Source: Crossiella sp. SN42 (GTDB lineage: Bacteria > Actinomycetota > Actinomycetes > Mycobacteriales > Pseudonocardiaceae). From it: a DNA stretch of 32,311 nucleotides. Under the pieces are notes generated by a model. That model searched no databases. It saw only the letters and a list, made by a program, of their open reading frames with translations, and had not been told where the DNA came from. Every line of letters begins with the position of its first letter. Position 1 is the stretch's first letter. Location: the NCBI RefSeq assembly GCF_023897065.1, contig NZ_JAMHIV010000062.1, positions 1-32,311 on the forward strand, read 5' to 3'. The position numbers were made by a program, and so were the translations under genes. Of this stretch, positions 22,623 to 30,632 are shown one piece after another.

Positions 22623-24178
22623 TGCGCGTGATGGCACAGCTGGCGATGGTGATGAACCTGGACAAGTGCATCGGCTGCCACACCTGTTCGGTCACCTGCA
22701 AGCAGACCTGGACCAACCGCGAGGGCGTGGAGTACGTCTGGTTCAACAACGTCGAGACCAAGCCCGGCCAGGGCTACCCTCGGCGCTACGAGGACCAGGA
22801 GCAGTGGCGCGGCGGCTGGGAACTGGGCCGCAACGGACGGCTGAAGCTCAAGGGCGGCAACCGGTTCTCCCGGCTGCTCAACCTGTTCGCCAACCCGAAG
22901 CTGCCCAAGCTGGCGGACTACTACGAGCCCTGGACCTACGACTACCGCAACCTCACCGAGGCTCCCCTGGGCGAGGACACCCCGACCGCGCGGCCGATCT
23001 CGGCGATCACCGGCAAACCCGCCAGCCCGAAGTGGGGCCCCAACTGGGAGGACAGCCTGGCCGGCGCGCCGGAGCACGCCCAGTCCGACCCGCTGGTGGA
23101 GAAGCTGGGCAAGCAGATCAGCTTCGAGTTCGAGCAGTCGTTCATGTTCTACCTGCCGCGGATCTGCGAGCACTGCCTCAACCCCTCCTGCGTGGCCTCC
23201 TGCCCCTCCGGCGCGATCTACAAGCGGGCCGAGGACGGCATCGTGCTGGTGGACCAGGACGGCTGCCGGGGCTGGCGGATGTGTGTGACCGGCTGCCCGT
23301 ACAAGAAGATCTACTTCAACCACAAGACCGGCAAGGCCGAGAAGTGCACCTTCTGCTACCCCAGGCTGGAGGTCGGGCAGCCCACCATCTGCTCGGAGAC
23401 CTGCGTCGGGCGGCTGCGCTACATCGGCGTGCTGCTCTACGACGCGGACAAGGTCGGCGAGGCGGCCAGCGTGGCGGACGAGCACCAGCTCTACCAGGCG
23501 CAGCTGGACGTCTTCCTGGATCCCAAGGACCCCAAGGTGATCGCCGCGGCCGACCAGGCCGGCATCCCGCACGACTGGATCCAGGCCGCGCGGCGTTCCC
23601 CGGTGCGCGAGCTGATCGTGGAGCACCGGCTGGCGCTGCCGCTGCACCCGGAGTACCGCACCATGCCGATGGTCTGGTACATCCCGCCGCTCTCGCCGGT
23701 GGTGGACGCGCTGGCCGGCACCGGGCACGACGGCGAGGACGCCGGGAACCTCTTCGGCGCCATCGACGCGCTGCGGATCCCGTTGGAGTACCTGGCCGAA
23801 CTGTTCACCGCGGGTGATGTCGGCCCGGTGCGGGCCTCGCTGCGCAAGCTGGCCGCGATGCGCGCGCACATGCGCTCGGTCAACCTCGGCGAGGAGCCGG
23901 ACGAGCGGGCGCTGGCGGTGGCCGGACTGACCCCGGCCAGCGTGCAGTCGATGTACCGGCTGCTGGCCATCGCCAAGTACCAGGACCGGTACGTGGTGCC
24001 CACCTCGGGCATCGGCCGGGCACACGACCTGGAGGGCATCGCCACCACGTGCAGCCTGGACACCGACGGCGGCCCCGGCATGGGCGGCCCCGGCGGATCC
24101 TCGGGCACCGACCTGTTCGTCTGGCGGGACGGCGAGCGCCCGGCCGGGCTGTTCCCCACCCTGGGGCGGGGCCGATGA
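22622..24178 (+). CDS. narH: Respiratory nitrate reductase, beta (Fe-S) subunit NarH
   Basis: A 518-aa ferredoxin-like subunit carrying electrons from NarI haem to NarG. Cysteine groups are CIGCHTCSVTCKQ near the N-terminus, CEHCLNPSCVASCPSG, CRGWRMCVTGCPYKK, CTFCYPRLEVG and CSETCVGRLRY. The Trp in CRGW replaces a cysteine and marks the [3Fe-4S] cluster, as in E. coli NarH. The other groups supply three [4Fe-4S] clusters. ATG 22622 shares its A with the narG stop; AGGAGGTGA (22606-22614) is a strong ribosome site. The C-terminus is Gly-rich (DGGPGMGGPGGSSG). The stop overlaps narJ (ATGA). Confidence 0.97.
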   Translation: MRVMAQLAMVMNLDKCIGCHTCSVTCKQTWTNREGVEYVWFNNVETKPGQGYPRRYEDQEQWRGGWELGRNGRLKLKGGNRFSRLLNLFANPKLPKLADYYEPWTYDYRNLTEAPLGEDTPTARPISAITGKPASPKWGPNWEDSLAGAPEHAQSDPLVEKLGKQISFEFEQSFMFYLPRICEHCLNPSCVASCPSGAIYKRAEDGIVLVDQDGCRGWRMCVTGCPYKKIYFNHKTGKAEKCTFCYPRLEVGQPTICSETCVGRLRYIGVLLYDADKVGEAASVADEHQLYQAQLDVFLDPKDPKVIAAADQAGIPHDWIQAARRSPVRELIVEHRLALPLHPEYRTMPMVWYIPPLSPVVDALAGTGHDGEDAGNLFGAIDALRIPLEYLAELFTAGDVGPVRASLRKLAAMRAHMRSVNLGEEPDERALAVAGLTPASVQSMYRLLAIAKYQDRYVVPTSGIGRAHDLEGIATTCSLDTDGGPGMGGPGGSSGTDLFVWRDGERPAGLFPTLGRGR

Positions 24179-24789
24179 GGTCGCGGCAGAACCGGCTGCT
24201 GCAGCGCATCGCCGCGCTGTGCCTGCACTTCCCGGACGCGGAGCTGTTCGCCCAGCTGCCGCTGGCCCGGTCCGCGGCAGCCGAACTTCCCGTCGCGCCA
24301 AGGGAAACCGTGCTGGCGCTGATCGACGGTCTGGAGCGGCTGGGTCCGGTGGCGGCCGGGGCTCGCTACGTCGAGCTGTTCGACACCAAGCCCGGCCGCT
24401 GCCTGCACCTGACCTGGTACACCGACGGCGACACCCGCCGCCGCGGCGGCTCGCTGGCCCGGCTCAAGCAGGAGTTCCGCGAGCAGGGCTTCGCGCTCAC
24501 CGAGGGCGAGCTGCCCGACTACCTGCCGGTGCTGCTGGAGTTCGCCGCGCTCACCGGCGCGCCCGGCCGGGACCTGCTGGTGGAGTTCCGCCCCGCGATC
24601 GACCGCCTGCACCAAGCTCTGTCCACAGTGGACGTCGAGTACACCGGCCTGGTCGGCGCGCTGCTCTCGACGATTCCGCTGCCCCGCAAGGGGGTTCGCA
24701 CCGTGTCCGCCAACCCGCCGGTCGAGCAGGTCGGGATGGAACCCGTCCTGCTCGGCTATCCCACCACGCGCGCGGAGAGTCACCGATGA
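24175..24789 (+). CDS. narJ: Nitrate reductase assembly chaperone NarJ
   Basis: A 204-aa member of the TorD/DmsD-type chaperone family. NarJ binds apo-NarG and times molybdenum-cofactor and FS0 insertion before membrane docking. Typical family features are visible: LLQRIAALCLHFPD at the N-terminus, YVELFDTKPGRCLHLTWYTD, the GDTRRRGGSLARLKQEFREQ segment and LPDYLPVLLEFAAL. The C-terminal tail (PPVEQVGMEPVLLGY) is also found in other NarJ proteins. ATG 24175 overlaps the narH stop by 4 nt. It is not a subunit of the mature enzyme. Confidence 0.95.
   Translation: MRSRQNRLLQRIAALCLHFPDAELFAQLPLARSAAAELPVAPRETVLALIDGLERLGPVAAGARYVELFDTKPGRCLHLTWYTDGDTRRRGGSLARLKQEFREQGFALTEGELPDYLPVLLEFAALTGAPGRDLLVEFRPAIDRLHQALSTVDVEYTGLVGALLSTIPLPRKGVRTVSANPPVEQVGMEPVLLGYPTTRAESHR
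24621..24633. repeat. Dispersed palindrome GTCCACAGTGGAC, copy 3 (in narJ)
   Basis: Encodes S-T-V-D, using ACA for Thr where ACC or ACG would be expected in this genome. Confidence 0.65.
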
Positions 24790-25517
24790 CCAACCCGATC
24801 GACCTGCTGCTGTGGGTGGTCCTGCCCTACCTGGCCATCGCCTCCATGATCGGCGGCACCATCTGGCGGTACCGCCACGACAAGTTCGGCTGGACCACCC
24901 GGAGCTCCCAGCTGCACGAGTCCAGGTTGCTGCGCATCGGCAGCCCGCTGTTCCACTTCGGACTGCTCTTCGTCGCCGGTGGCCACGTGATGGGCCTGCT
25001 GGTGCCCAAGTGGGTGACCGAGTCCCTCGGCGTGGCCGAACACGAGTACCACCTGGTGTCGCTGACCGCGGGCACCATCACCGGCGCGATGACGCTGACC
25101 GGGCTGGGCATCCTGCTCTACCGCAGGCTGCGCGTGCCCGCGGTGCGACGGGCCACCTCCGGCAACGACAAGCTGATGTACCTGGCACTCGGCGGGGCGA
25201 TCCTGCTGGGCATGACCGCGACCGTGCTGACCAACGGCATCGGCGGCGGCTACGACTACCGGGAGACGATCTCGGTGTGGTTCCGCGGCATCTTCATCCT
25301 GCAACCGGATCCCGCGCTGATGGCCGGTGCGCCGCTGAGCTTCCAGCTGCACGTGGTGACCGGGCTGCTGCTGTTCACGCTGTGGCCGTTCAGCCGCCTG
25401 GTGCACGCCTTCAGCGCGCCGGTGGCCTACCTGGTGCGGCCGTACGTGGTCTACCGCAGCCGGGACGGCGAGCGGATCGGCGCGCGGACTCCGCACCGAG
25501 GGTGGGAGCAGCCCTGA
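24786..25517 (+). CDS. narI: Respiratory nitrate reductase, gamma subunit NarI (cytochrome b)
   Basis: A 243-aa, five-helix membrane cytochrome b that oxidises quinol and passes electrons to NarH. The four haem ligands are His57 and His67 (PLFHFGLLFVAGGHVMGLL), His189 (FQLHVVTG) and His207 (SRLVHAFSAP), spaced as in E. coli NarI. ATG 24786 overlaps the narJ stop by 4 nt; GGAGAG lies just upstream. Its 3' end overlaps the HPP gene by 16 nt if GTG 25502 is the start there. With narGHJ this completes a functional enzyme; no narK transporter follows in the usual form. Confidence 0.96.
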   Translation: MTNPIDLLLWVVLPYLAIASMIGGTIWRYRHDKFGWTTRSSQLHESRLLRIGSPLFHFGLLFVAGGHVMGLLVPKWVTESLGVAEHEYHLVSLTAGTITGAMTLTGLGILLYRRLRVPAVRRATSGNDKLMYLALGGAILLGMTATVLTNGIGGGYDYRETISVWFRGIFILQPDPALMAGAPLSFQLHVVTGLLLFTLWPFSRLVHAFSAPVAYLVRPYVVYRSRDGERIGARTPHRGWEQP

Positions 25518-26080
25518 TCCGGCTGGCCATGTCCGCGGGCGTGGTGACCCTGGTGATCGCCGCCGGGGCCATCGTGACCCACCTGCCCATGCTGTTCCCC
25601 TCCCTGGGTCCGACGGCGTACCTGCTGTTCGCCACCCCGCTGGCCGAACCGGCCAGCCCGCGCAACACGGTGCTGGGCCACCTCATCGGCGTGCTCGCCG
25701 GTGCGGCGGGCCTGGCCGTGTTCGGCCTGCTGCACACCCCGCCGGACCTCACCGCGATCACCTGGCCGAGGGCCGGCGCCGCCGCGCTGGCCCTGGCCCT
25801 GACCTGTGGCGGCATGGCCGCGCTCCGGCTGCCGCACCCGCCCGCCGGGGCCACCACACTGATCGTGGCCCTCGGCCTGCTGCGCTCGCCAGCCGACCTG
25901 GCCATGATCATGCTCAGCGTGCTGGCGCTGACCGTGCTGGGCGGCCTGCTCAACCGGGCCCGCGGCATCCGCTACCCGCTGTGGCGGATCCGGCCGGCCA
26001 CACCGGCGACCACCGTGGGAGCCCACACCGACCCTTGTCCGCCCCGCCAGGCCGACGTTGGCGTTCCCGACAATCATTAG
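25502..26080 (+). CDS. HPP-family membrane protein, possible nitrite transporter
   Basis: A 192-aa protein with about four to five transmembrane helices. The HPP-family core is clear: MLFPSLGPTAYLLFATPLAE, then PRNTVLGHLIGVLAG, and the name-giving HPP in RLPHPPAGATTLIVALG. The C-terminal 40 residues are hydrophilic. Members of this family transport nitrite in cyanobacteria and chloroplasts (established knowledge), so a role in moving nitrite made by NarGHI is a reasonable inference. GTG 25502 overlaps narI by 16 nt; ATG 25529 is an alternative start with no ribosome site. It is the last gene of the nar transcription unit and converges on the ROK regulator. Confidence 0.82.
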   Translation: MGAALIRLAMSAGVVTLVIAAGAIVTHLPMLFPSLGPTAYLLFATPLAEPASPRNTVLGHLIGVLAGAAGLAVFGLLHTPPDLTAITWPRAGAAALALALTCGGMAALRLPHPPAGATTLIVALGLLRSPADLAMIMLSVLALTVLGGLLNRARGIRYPLWRIRPATPATTVGAHTDPCPPRQADVGVPDNH

Positions 26081-26105
26081 TTGGTGGCCGCCCTGCCGAC
26101 CCCGG

Positions 26106-26121
26106 CAGCCAGGCCTGGCTG
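26106..26121. terminator. Palindrome between convergent HPP and ROK genes, possible weak terminator
   Basis: Perfect 16-bp palindrome CAGCCAGGCCTGGCTG in the 77-nt gap. As RNA it gives at most a 6-bp stem with a 4-nt loop, weak for termination; it could also be a protein site. Confidence 0.35.
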
Positions 26122-26157
26122 GACGCGCTGTGGCGAAAGATGCTGAGCGGCACCGGC

Positions 26158-27348
26158 TCAGGCGCTGGGGATGGCCGCGCCGAACAGCTCGTCCCGCACC
26201 GCCCCCAGCGCCAGGTCCAGCGCGCCAGCCAGCACCGGATTACCCTCCACAGTGGACAGTCGAACCGGCGGCCGCGGAATGGTCAGCGCGTGCAGCTCCC
26301 GTTCCACCAGCTCCCGCAACGGTTCCCCACCGGCCAGCGAGAGTCCCCCGGCCAGCACGATCAGCCCCGGGTCCACCACCGCGGTGATCTCGGCCAGCCC
26401 CAGCGCGAACCGCGCCGCCACCTCGCGCAGCCCGGCCCCGGCCCGCTGGTCACCCGCACCCGCCAGCCGGGCGGCGGTGGCCACGGACCGGCGGTAGTCC
26501 GCCTCGGTGATCCCGTGCCCGGCCAGCAGTTGGCCGATCGCGGGACCGCCGGCCAGGGCCTGGTAGCCGTGGTGGCCGAAGCGGCCCACCTCGCGGGCGG
26601 TGGGCGCGCCGGGGACGGGCAGGTAGCCGACCTCGCCCGCGCCGCCGGTGACGCCGCGGTGCAGGCGACCGCCCAGCATGAGGGCCGCGCCCAGGCCCTC
26701 GTCGGCCCACAGCAGCACGAAGTCGGCGGTGCCCGCGGCGACGCCGTGCGCCTGTTCGGCCAGGGCGACCAGGTTGACGTCGTTCTCCACCACCACCGGC
26801 AGGCCGAGGGCCTCGGTCAGCGCAGCGGTGAGGTCGGGGATGCCCCAGCCGGGCATGTCGTCGTCGGTGGCGTAGTCCAGCTTGCCGGTGGCCGGGTTGA
26901 CCGCGCCCTGCACACCGATCACCAAGCGGTTCAACGCATCCGGCGGCTGAGCCAGGGCCACCGCGGCACGCAGGCGCTCGGCCAGCGGCGCGGCGGAGGC
27001 GGCCTCGGCGGGCAGGGTGGCCTCGCCGACGACCGTGCCGGTGAGGTCGGCGACCTGGACCGCGATCCGTTCCGGGGTCACGTCCATCGCGGCCACCCCG
27101 GCAGCGGCGGCGTTGATCCGGTAGACCTCCGCGCTGCGGCCGGTGCGGCCGGACCGGGTGCCGTCCCGCACCACCAGTCCCGCCTGTTGCAAGCGCACCA
27201 GCAGTTGGGAGGCGGTCGGCTTGGACAGGCCGGTCAGCGCGACGATCTCCGGCCGGGTGAGCGGGCCGGACTCCAGCAGCGCGCGCAGGGTGGCGCGGTC
27301 GTTGATCGCCCGCATCAGGCCGGGTGTGCCCCGGACGGGGTTGGTCAC
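26158..27348 (-). CDS. ROK-family transcriptional regulator (sugar-responsive)
   Basis: A 396-aa regulator. The N-terminal winged HTH (LTRPEIVALTGLSKPTASQL, VRLQQAGLVVRDG) is fused to a ROK sugar-kinase-like domain (AAMDVTPERIAVQVADLTG, VIGVQGAVNP, VVVENDVNLVALAEQ). The ROK zinc motif CxCGxxGCxE is replaced by REVGRFGHHGYQA, and GE(I/L)GH by GEVGY, so the zinc site is lost, as in some regulatory ROK proteins. GTG 27348 is preferred because GGAGG then stands 6 nt away; ATG 27354 is immediately adjacent to GGAGG, too close to work. It diverges from the secreted beta-helix gene, with two operator-like palindromes between, so it probably represses that gene and itself until a sugar from the polysaccharide is bound. 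Confidence 0.87.
   Translation of the reverse strand: MTNPVRGTPGLMRAINDRATLRALLESGPLTRPEIVALTGLSKPTASQLLVRLQQAGLVVRDGTRSGRTGRSAEVYRINAAAAGVAAMDVTPERIAVQVADLTGTVVGEATLPAEAASAAPLAERLRAAVALAQPPDALNRLVIGVQGAVNPATGKLDYATDDDMPGWGIPDLTAALTEALGLPVVVENDVNLVALAEQAHGVAAGTADFVLLWADEGLGAALMLGGRLHRGVTGGAGEVGYLPVPGAPTAREVGRFGHHGYQALAGGPAIGQLLAGHGITEADYRRSVATAARLAGAGDQRAGAGLREVAARFALGLAEITAVVDPGLIVLAGGLSLAGGEPLRELVERELHALTIPRPPVRLSTVEGNPVLAGALDLALGAVRDELFGAAIPSA
26245..26257. repeat. Dispersed palindrome CTCCACAGTGGAC, copy 4 (in ROK gene)
   Basis: One mismatch to GTCCACAGTGGAC. On the coding (minus) strand it encodes S-T-V-E with ACT for Thr, again a rare codon for this genome. Confidence 0.6.
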
Positions 27349-27362
27349 GGGCATCCTCCGGG

Positions 27363-27377
27363 GTAAAGAGTCTTTAC
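27363..27377. promoter_or_regulatory. Palindromic operator next to the ROK gene start
   Basis: Perfect inverted repeat GTAAAGA-G-TCTTTAC, 14 nt upstream of the ROK gene's GTG and overlapping its 5' leader. It is AT-rich in a GC-rich context and fits autorepression by the ROK protein. Confidence 0.65.
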
Positions 27378-27457
27378 TTACCGGACAGTACGGAGCGGCG
27401 GGTTGACCGGTCAAGGGCAATGGTTTGCCCAACCTCTTGCCCGTCTACTCTTTTGAA

Positions 27458-27476
27458 GTTAGGATAGTTTCCTTAC
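27458..27476. promoter_or_regulatory. ROK-type operator upstream of the beta-helix protein gene
   Basis: Imperfect inverted repeat GTTAGGA-N5-TCCTTAC (one mismatch), about 93 nt before the ATG of the secreted protein. The pattern GTTAGGAAANNTTTCCTAAC is a known type of ROK-regulator site upstream of actinobacterial sugar-utilisation genes; the match here is by eye. Confidence 0.62.
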
Positions 27477-27569
27477 TATTCGCCCACGTTACGCCGAACT
27501 GTCGCCTGAATACATCTCGCCGCCAACGACGCCCTGCCCCGTCGCAAACGAGATTCATCAGGAGCACCG

Positions 27570-30500
27570 ATGTCACGTCTCACGGCAGCGTTCGCCGCTG
27601 CCGCTCTCACCCTCACCACCCTGTCCGCGCTGGGCACGACCCCCGCGGCCGTGGCCGGCCCGAGCGCGGCGGCCGCCCTGCCCGATCTGACCAGCGCCAA
27701 CCGGCGGGCCCCCATCGCCGGGCTGCCGGACTGGAGCAAGGCGGGCTACCGGGGCGGGGCCGCACTGCCCGGCCCCGGCGACCTGAACCCCAACGCCGCC
27801 TGTCAGATCACCAGCGCCGAACTGGCCACCCAGTACGGCGTCAAGACCGACGGCAGCGATGCCACCACCGGTCTGCAGAAGGCGATCGACGACATCCGCA
27901 CGCAGTGCTCGCCGAGTGCCGGGTATAACAAGCTGTCCTCGATCACCCTGCCAGAGGGCAGGATCACCGTGACCCGCCAGCTTGGCGTGGACGCGGACTA
28001 CCTGCTGATCAAGGGCGCCGGGCGGGGCAGGACCTCGCTGGTGTTCCGGCCGGATGCCAACACCCGTTACGACGCGCTGACCGAGGACGGCAGCGACTGG
28101 GACGAGGACGGCATGGTGCACGGCGCGGGCAAGGGCGGCTGGCTGTGGCCCGGCCGCGGCCTGCTGCGGGTGCAGACCCGTGAGGTGTCACCGAAGTACG
28201 CCGCGGACCACAAGTTTGCCCCGGCCAACCGCAAGGACATCTTCGAAGGCAGCATCAACCAGCACTGGGCATCCGGCCTCCCGCTGCGCGAGGGTTCGGC
28301 CCTGGGCGCCAAGGACATCAAGCTGGCCAAGAACGCCGATATGAGCAAGTTCAAGGTCGGCGGCTACCTGTGGGTCGGCGCGGCCAACACGGTCAAGTTC
28401 TACCAGCAGCAGACCGTGACCAACACCGCGCAGTACATGAACCTGCACATGCGCCAGCAGATCTTCCAGATCTCCTCGGTGGACACCGCGGGCAAGAACC
28501 TCACCATCGACAAGCCGCTGGAGTACGACCTCCCGCTCAACTCCACCGCCGACGGCTCCCCCGCCATCGAGGGCAAGGTCTACCCGAGCCGGGTCACCCC
28601 GCTCAAGGTGGTGCAGGGCGTGGGCATCGAGGACCTGACCATCACCCAGGAACTCAACGGCATGCCCAAGCACGGCGGCGGCACGTACAACGTGAGCAAG
28701 GCCGACGCCACCCAGAACTACGGCAACGTGGCCCCGGAGTACGAGATGCACGGCATCGTGCTCAAGTGGGCGGCCAACACCTGGATCCGCCGGGTGGGCG
28801 CGGAGATGACCGGCTCGCACCCGATCGTCACCGAGAGCGCCAAGAACATCCAGGTCCAGGAGTCCTATCTGGACGGTTCGTGGAACAAGGGCAAGGGCGG
28901 CAACGGCTACTTCCGCGGCTCGCGGGTGTGGGACTCGCTCTACGCCTACAACACCACCAGGAACCTGCGGCACTTCACCTTCCAGTGGTCAGCCTCCAAC
29001 AACGTGGTGGTGGGCAACGACTTCGACTCCGACCTGAACGTGCACGGCGGCTGGGAACGCCGGAACCTGTTCGAGAACAACAAGGTCACCGTGCCGTTCG
29101 AGCACGCGTCCAAGAACTGCAAGAGCAACTGCGGGGAAGAGGGTGGCGGCGCGCCGGATGACTCCACCTGGTACCCGATCTGGTGGGCCGCCGGTCCCAA
29201 GGCGGCCAAGTGGTCCGGCTCCAGCGGCGCGCAGAACGTCTTCTACCGCAACAACATGAGCAAGCAGGCCAGCAAGGGCGGCCCGTTCCAGCCGTACTAC
29301 GGCGACCAGGACCGGATCTTCCAGTTCGGCTCGGACGCCGCGGATGCCAGCAAGTTCAAGCACCTCAGCGCCAACGGCAGCACCATCCCGGACTGGGCGA
29401 GCCGGGAGACGGTGGACTTCACCAAGAACAACTCCGGAGTCAACGCCTCCCGGACCGACTCCTCCGGCTCGCTGTTCCTGAAGAACCTCGGCCGTACGGT
29501 CACCTTCGGCGCGGACGCGGCCCAGGGCGCGCTGGTGGACGTCTCCACCGCCGAGCAGCTCAAGGCGGCGCTGGCCAACGCGAAGCCGGGCGACACCATC
29601 CGGCTGGCCGCCGGTGAGTACCGCGGCTCGTTCGTCACCACCAAGGCGGGCACCGCGTCCAGCCGGATCACCCTGACCGGCCCGGCGAACGCGGTGCTGG
29701 TCAACGACGGCCCCGCCGGCACCGCGCCGTCCTGCCCGGTGCCCACCGCGGGCTGGGACTCCGGCTACGGCCTGTGGCTGTTCAACGCGCCCTACTGGAA
29801 CCTGACCGGCTTCACGGTCAAGGACGCCAAGAAGGGCATCATCCTGGACAACTCGCACCACGTGACCCTGGACCAGGTCTACGTGCACCACGTGGACGAG
29901 GAGGCGGTGCACTTCCGCCGTTCCTCGGCCGACGGCGTGATCAAGAACTCCAGGATCACGCACGCCGGACTGGTCCAGCCCAGCTACGGCGAAGGCGTCT
30001 ACATCGGCTCGGCGAACTCGAACTGGAAGTGCCACGGCAACACCGGTGGCGCGGACCGCTCGGACCGGGTCAGCGTGCTGGACAACCAGATCGGGCCGGA
30101 GGTGGCGGCCGAGCACATCGACGTCAAGGAGGGCACCAGCGGCGGGGTCATCCGCGGCAACACCTTCAACGGCACCGGGATCAAGGGCCAGAACTCGGCT
30201 GACTCCTGGGTCGACGTCAAGGGCACCGGCTACCTGATCGAGAACAACACCGGCACCTTCAGCAAGCCCGGTGTCTTCGCCAACGGCTACGAGACGCACA
30301 ACCCGTCCAGCAGCCCGTCGTTCGCCAACGGCTGCGGCAACACCTGGCAGAACAACCGGTCCGACCTCGGCGGGGTCGGCAAGTACGCCATCAGCGTCAC
30401 CTCGACGTCCAAGTGCAAGGACAACCCGAACGTGGTGTACGCCTCCAACACGGTCAGCAACGCCACCACCGGGCTGACCAACATCAAGGTGACGCCGTAA
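27570..30500 (+). CDS. Large secreted tandem parallel beta-helix protein (polysaccharide lyase-like)
   Basis: A 976-aa exported protein. The signal peptide ends near residue 28-29 (TTPAAVA-GP). The N-terminal part (about 75-640) begins like pectate-lyase-superfamily beta-helices (YGVKTDGSDATTGLQKAIDD, LPEGRITVTRQLGV) and continues with helix turns rich in Asn. A second helix starts near 655 (VDVSTAEQLKAALANAKPGD, TIRLAAGEYRGSFVTTKAGT), the opening seen in chondroitinase-B/PL6-like right-handed helices, with PbH1-type turns to the end (ILDNSHHVTLDQVYVHHVDE). Cleavage of an extracellular polysaccharide is likely; which one, and which of the two helices is catalytic, I cannot say. AGGAG (27560-27564) precedes the ATG. 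It is divergent from the ROK regulator, its presumed controller. Confidence 0.8.
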   Translation: MSRLTAAFAAAALTLTTLSALGTTPAAVAGPSAAAALPDLTSANRRAPIAGLPDWSKAGYRGGAALPGPGDLNPNAACQITSAELATQYGVKTDGSDATTGLQKAIDDIRTQCSPSAGYNKLSSITLPEGRITVTRQLGVDADYLLIKGAGRGRTSLVFRPDANTRYDALTEDGSDWDEDGMVHGAGKGGWLWPGRGLLRVQTREVSPKYAADHKFAPANRKDIFEGSINQHWASGLPLREGSALGAKDIKLAKNADMSKFKVGGYLWVGAANTVKFYQQQTVTNTAQYMNLHMRQQIFQISSVDTAGKNLTIDKPLEYDLPLNSTADGSPAIEGKVYPSRVTPLKVVQGVGIEDLTITQELNGMPKHGGGTYNVSKADATQNYGNVAPEYEMHGIVLKWAANTWIRRVGAEMTGSHPIVTESAKNIQVQESYLDGSWNKGKGGNGYFRGSRVWDSLYAYNTTRNLRHFTFQWSASNNVVVGNDFDSDLNVHGGWERRNLFENNKVTVPFEHASKNCKSNCGEEGGGAPDDSTWYPIWWAAGPKAAKWSGSSGAQNVFYRNNMSKQASKGGPFQPYYGDQDRIFQFGSDAADASKFKHLSANGSTIPDWASRETVDFTKNNSGVNASRTDSSGSLFLKNLGRTVTFGADAAQGALVDVSTAEQLKAALANAKPGDTIRLAAGEYRGSFVTTKAGTASSRITLTGPANAVLVNDGPAGTAPSCPVPTAGWDSGYGLWLFNAPYWNLTGFTVKDAKKGIILDNSHHVTLDQVYVHHVDEEAVHFRRSSADGVIKNSRITHAGLVQPSYGEGVYIGSANSNWKCHGNTGGADRSDRVSVLDNQIGPEVAAEHIDVKEGTSGGVIRGNTFNGTGIKGQNSADSWVDVKGTGYLIENNTGTFSKPGVFANGYETHNPSSSPSFANGCGNTWQNNRSDLGGVGKYAISVTSTSKCKDNPNVVYASNTVSNATTGLTNIKVTP

Positions 30501-30515
30501 CCCGGCGGCTCACCG

Positions 30516-30550
30516 CGCGCGGCCGGGACGATCGGCGTTCCGGCCGCGCG
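30516..30550 (+). terminator. Hairpin terminator after the beta-helix protein gene
   Basis: An 11-bp perfect stem CGCGCGGCCGG / CCGGCCGCGCG with a 13-nt loop, starting 15 nt after the stop codon; there is no T tract. Confidence 0.75.
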
Positions 30551-30587
30551 GCCATGTCGCCAGGAAGCGGACGATCGGGACTTCTCA

Positions 30588-30600
30588 GTCCACAGTGGAC
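30588..30600. repeat. Dispersed palindrome GTCCACAGTGGAC, copy 5 (intergenic)
   Basis: Located 32 nt before the phosphatase gene start, in a non-coding stretch. It shows that the motif does not occur only as a coding consequence. Confidence 0.7.
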
Positions 30601-30632
30601 AGGCTGATTGCGGTGGTGGAAACCGGCGGGGA

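Noticed and set aside
19632-22637. 1001-codon minus-strand open frame opposite narG
   Set aside because: It has no recognisable motif and a high Gly/Arg/Val/His content typical of antisense frames; narG on the other strand is certain.
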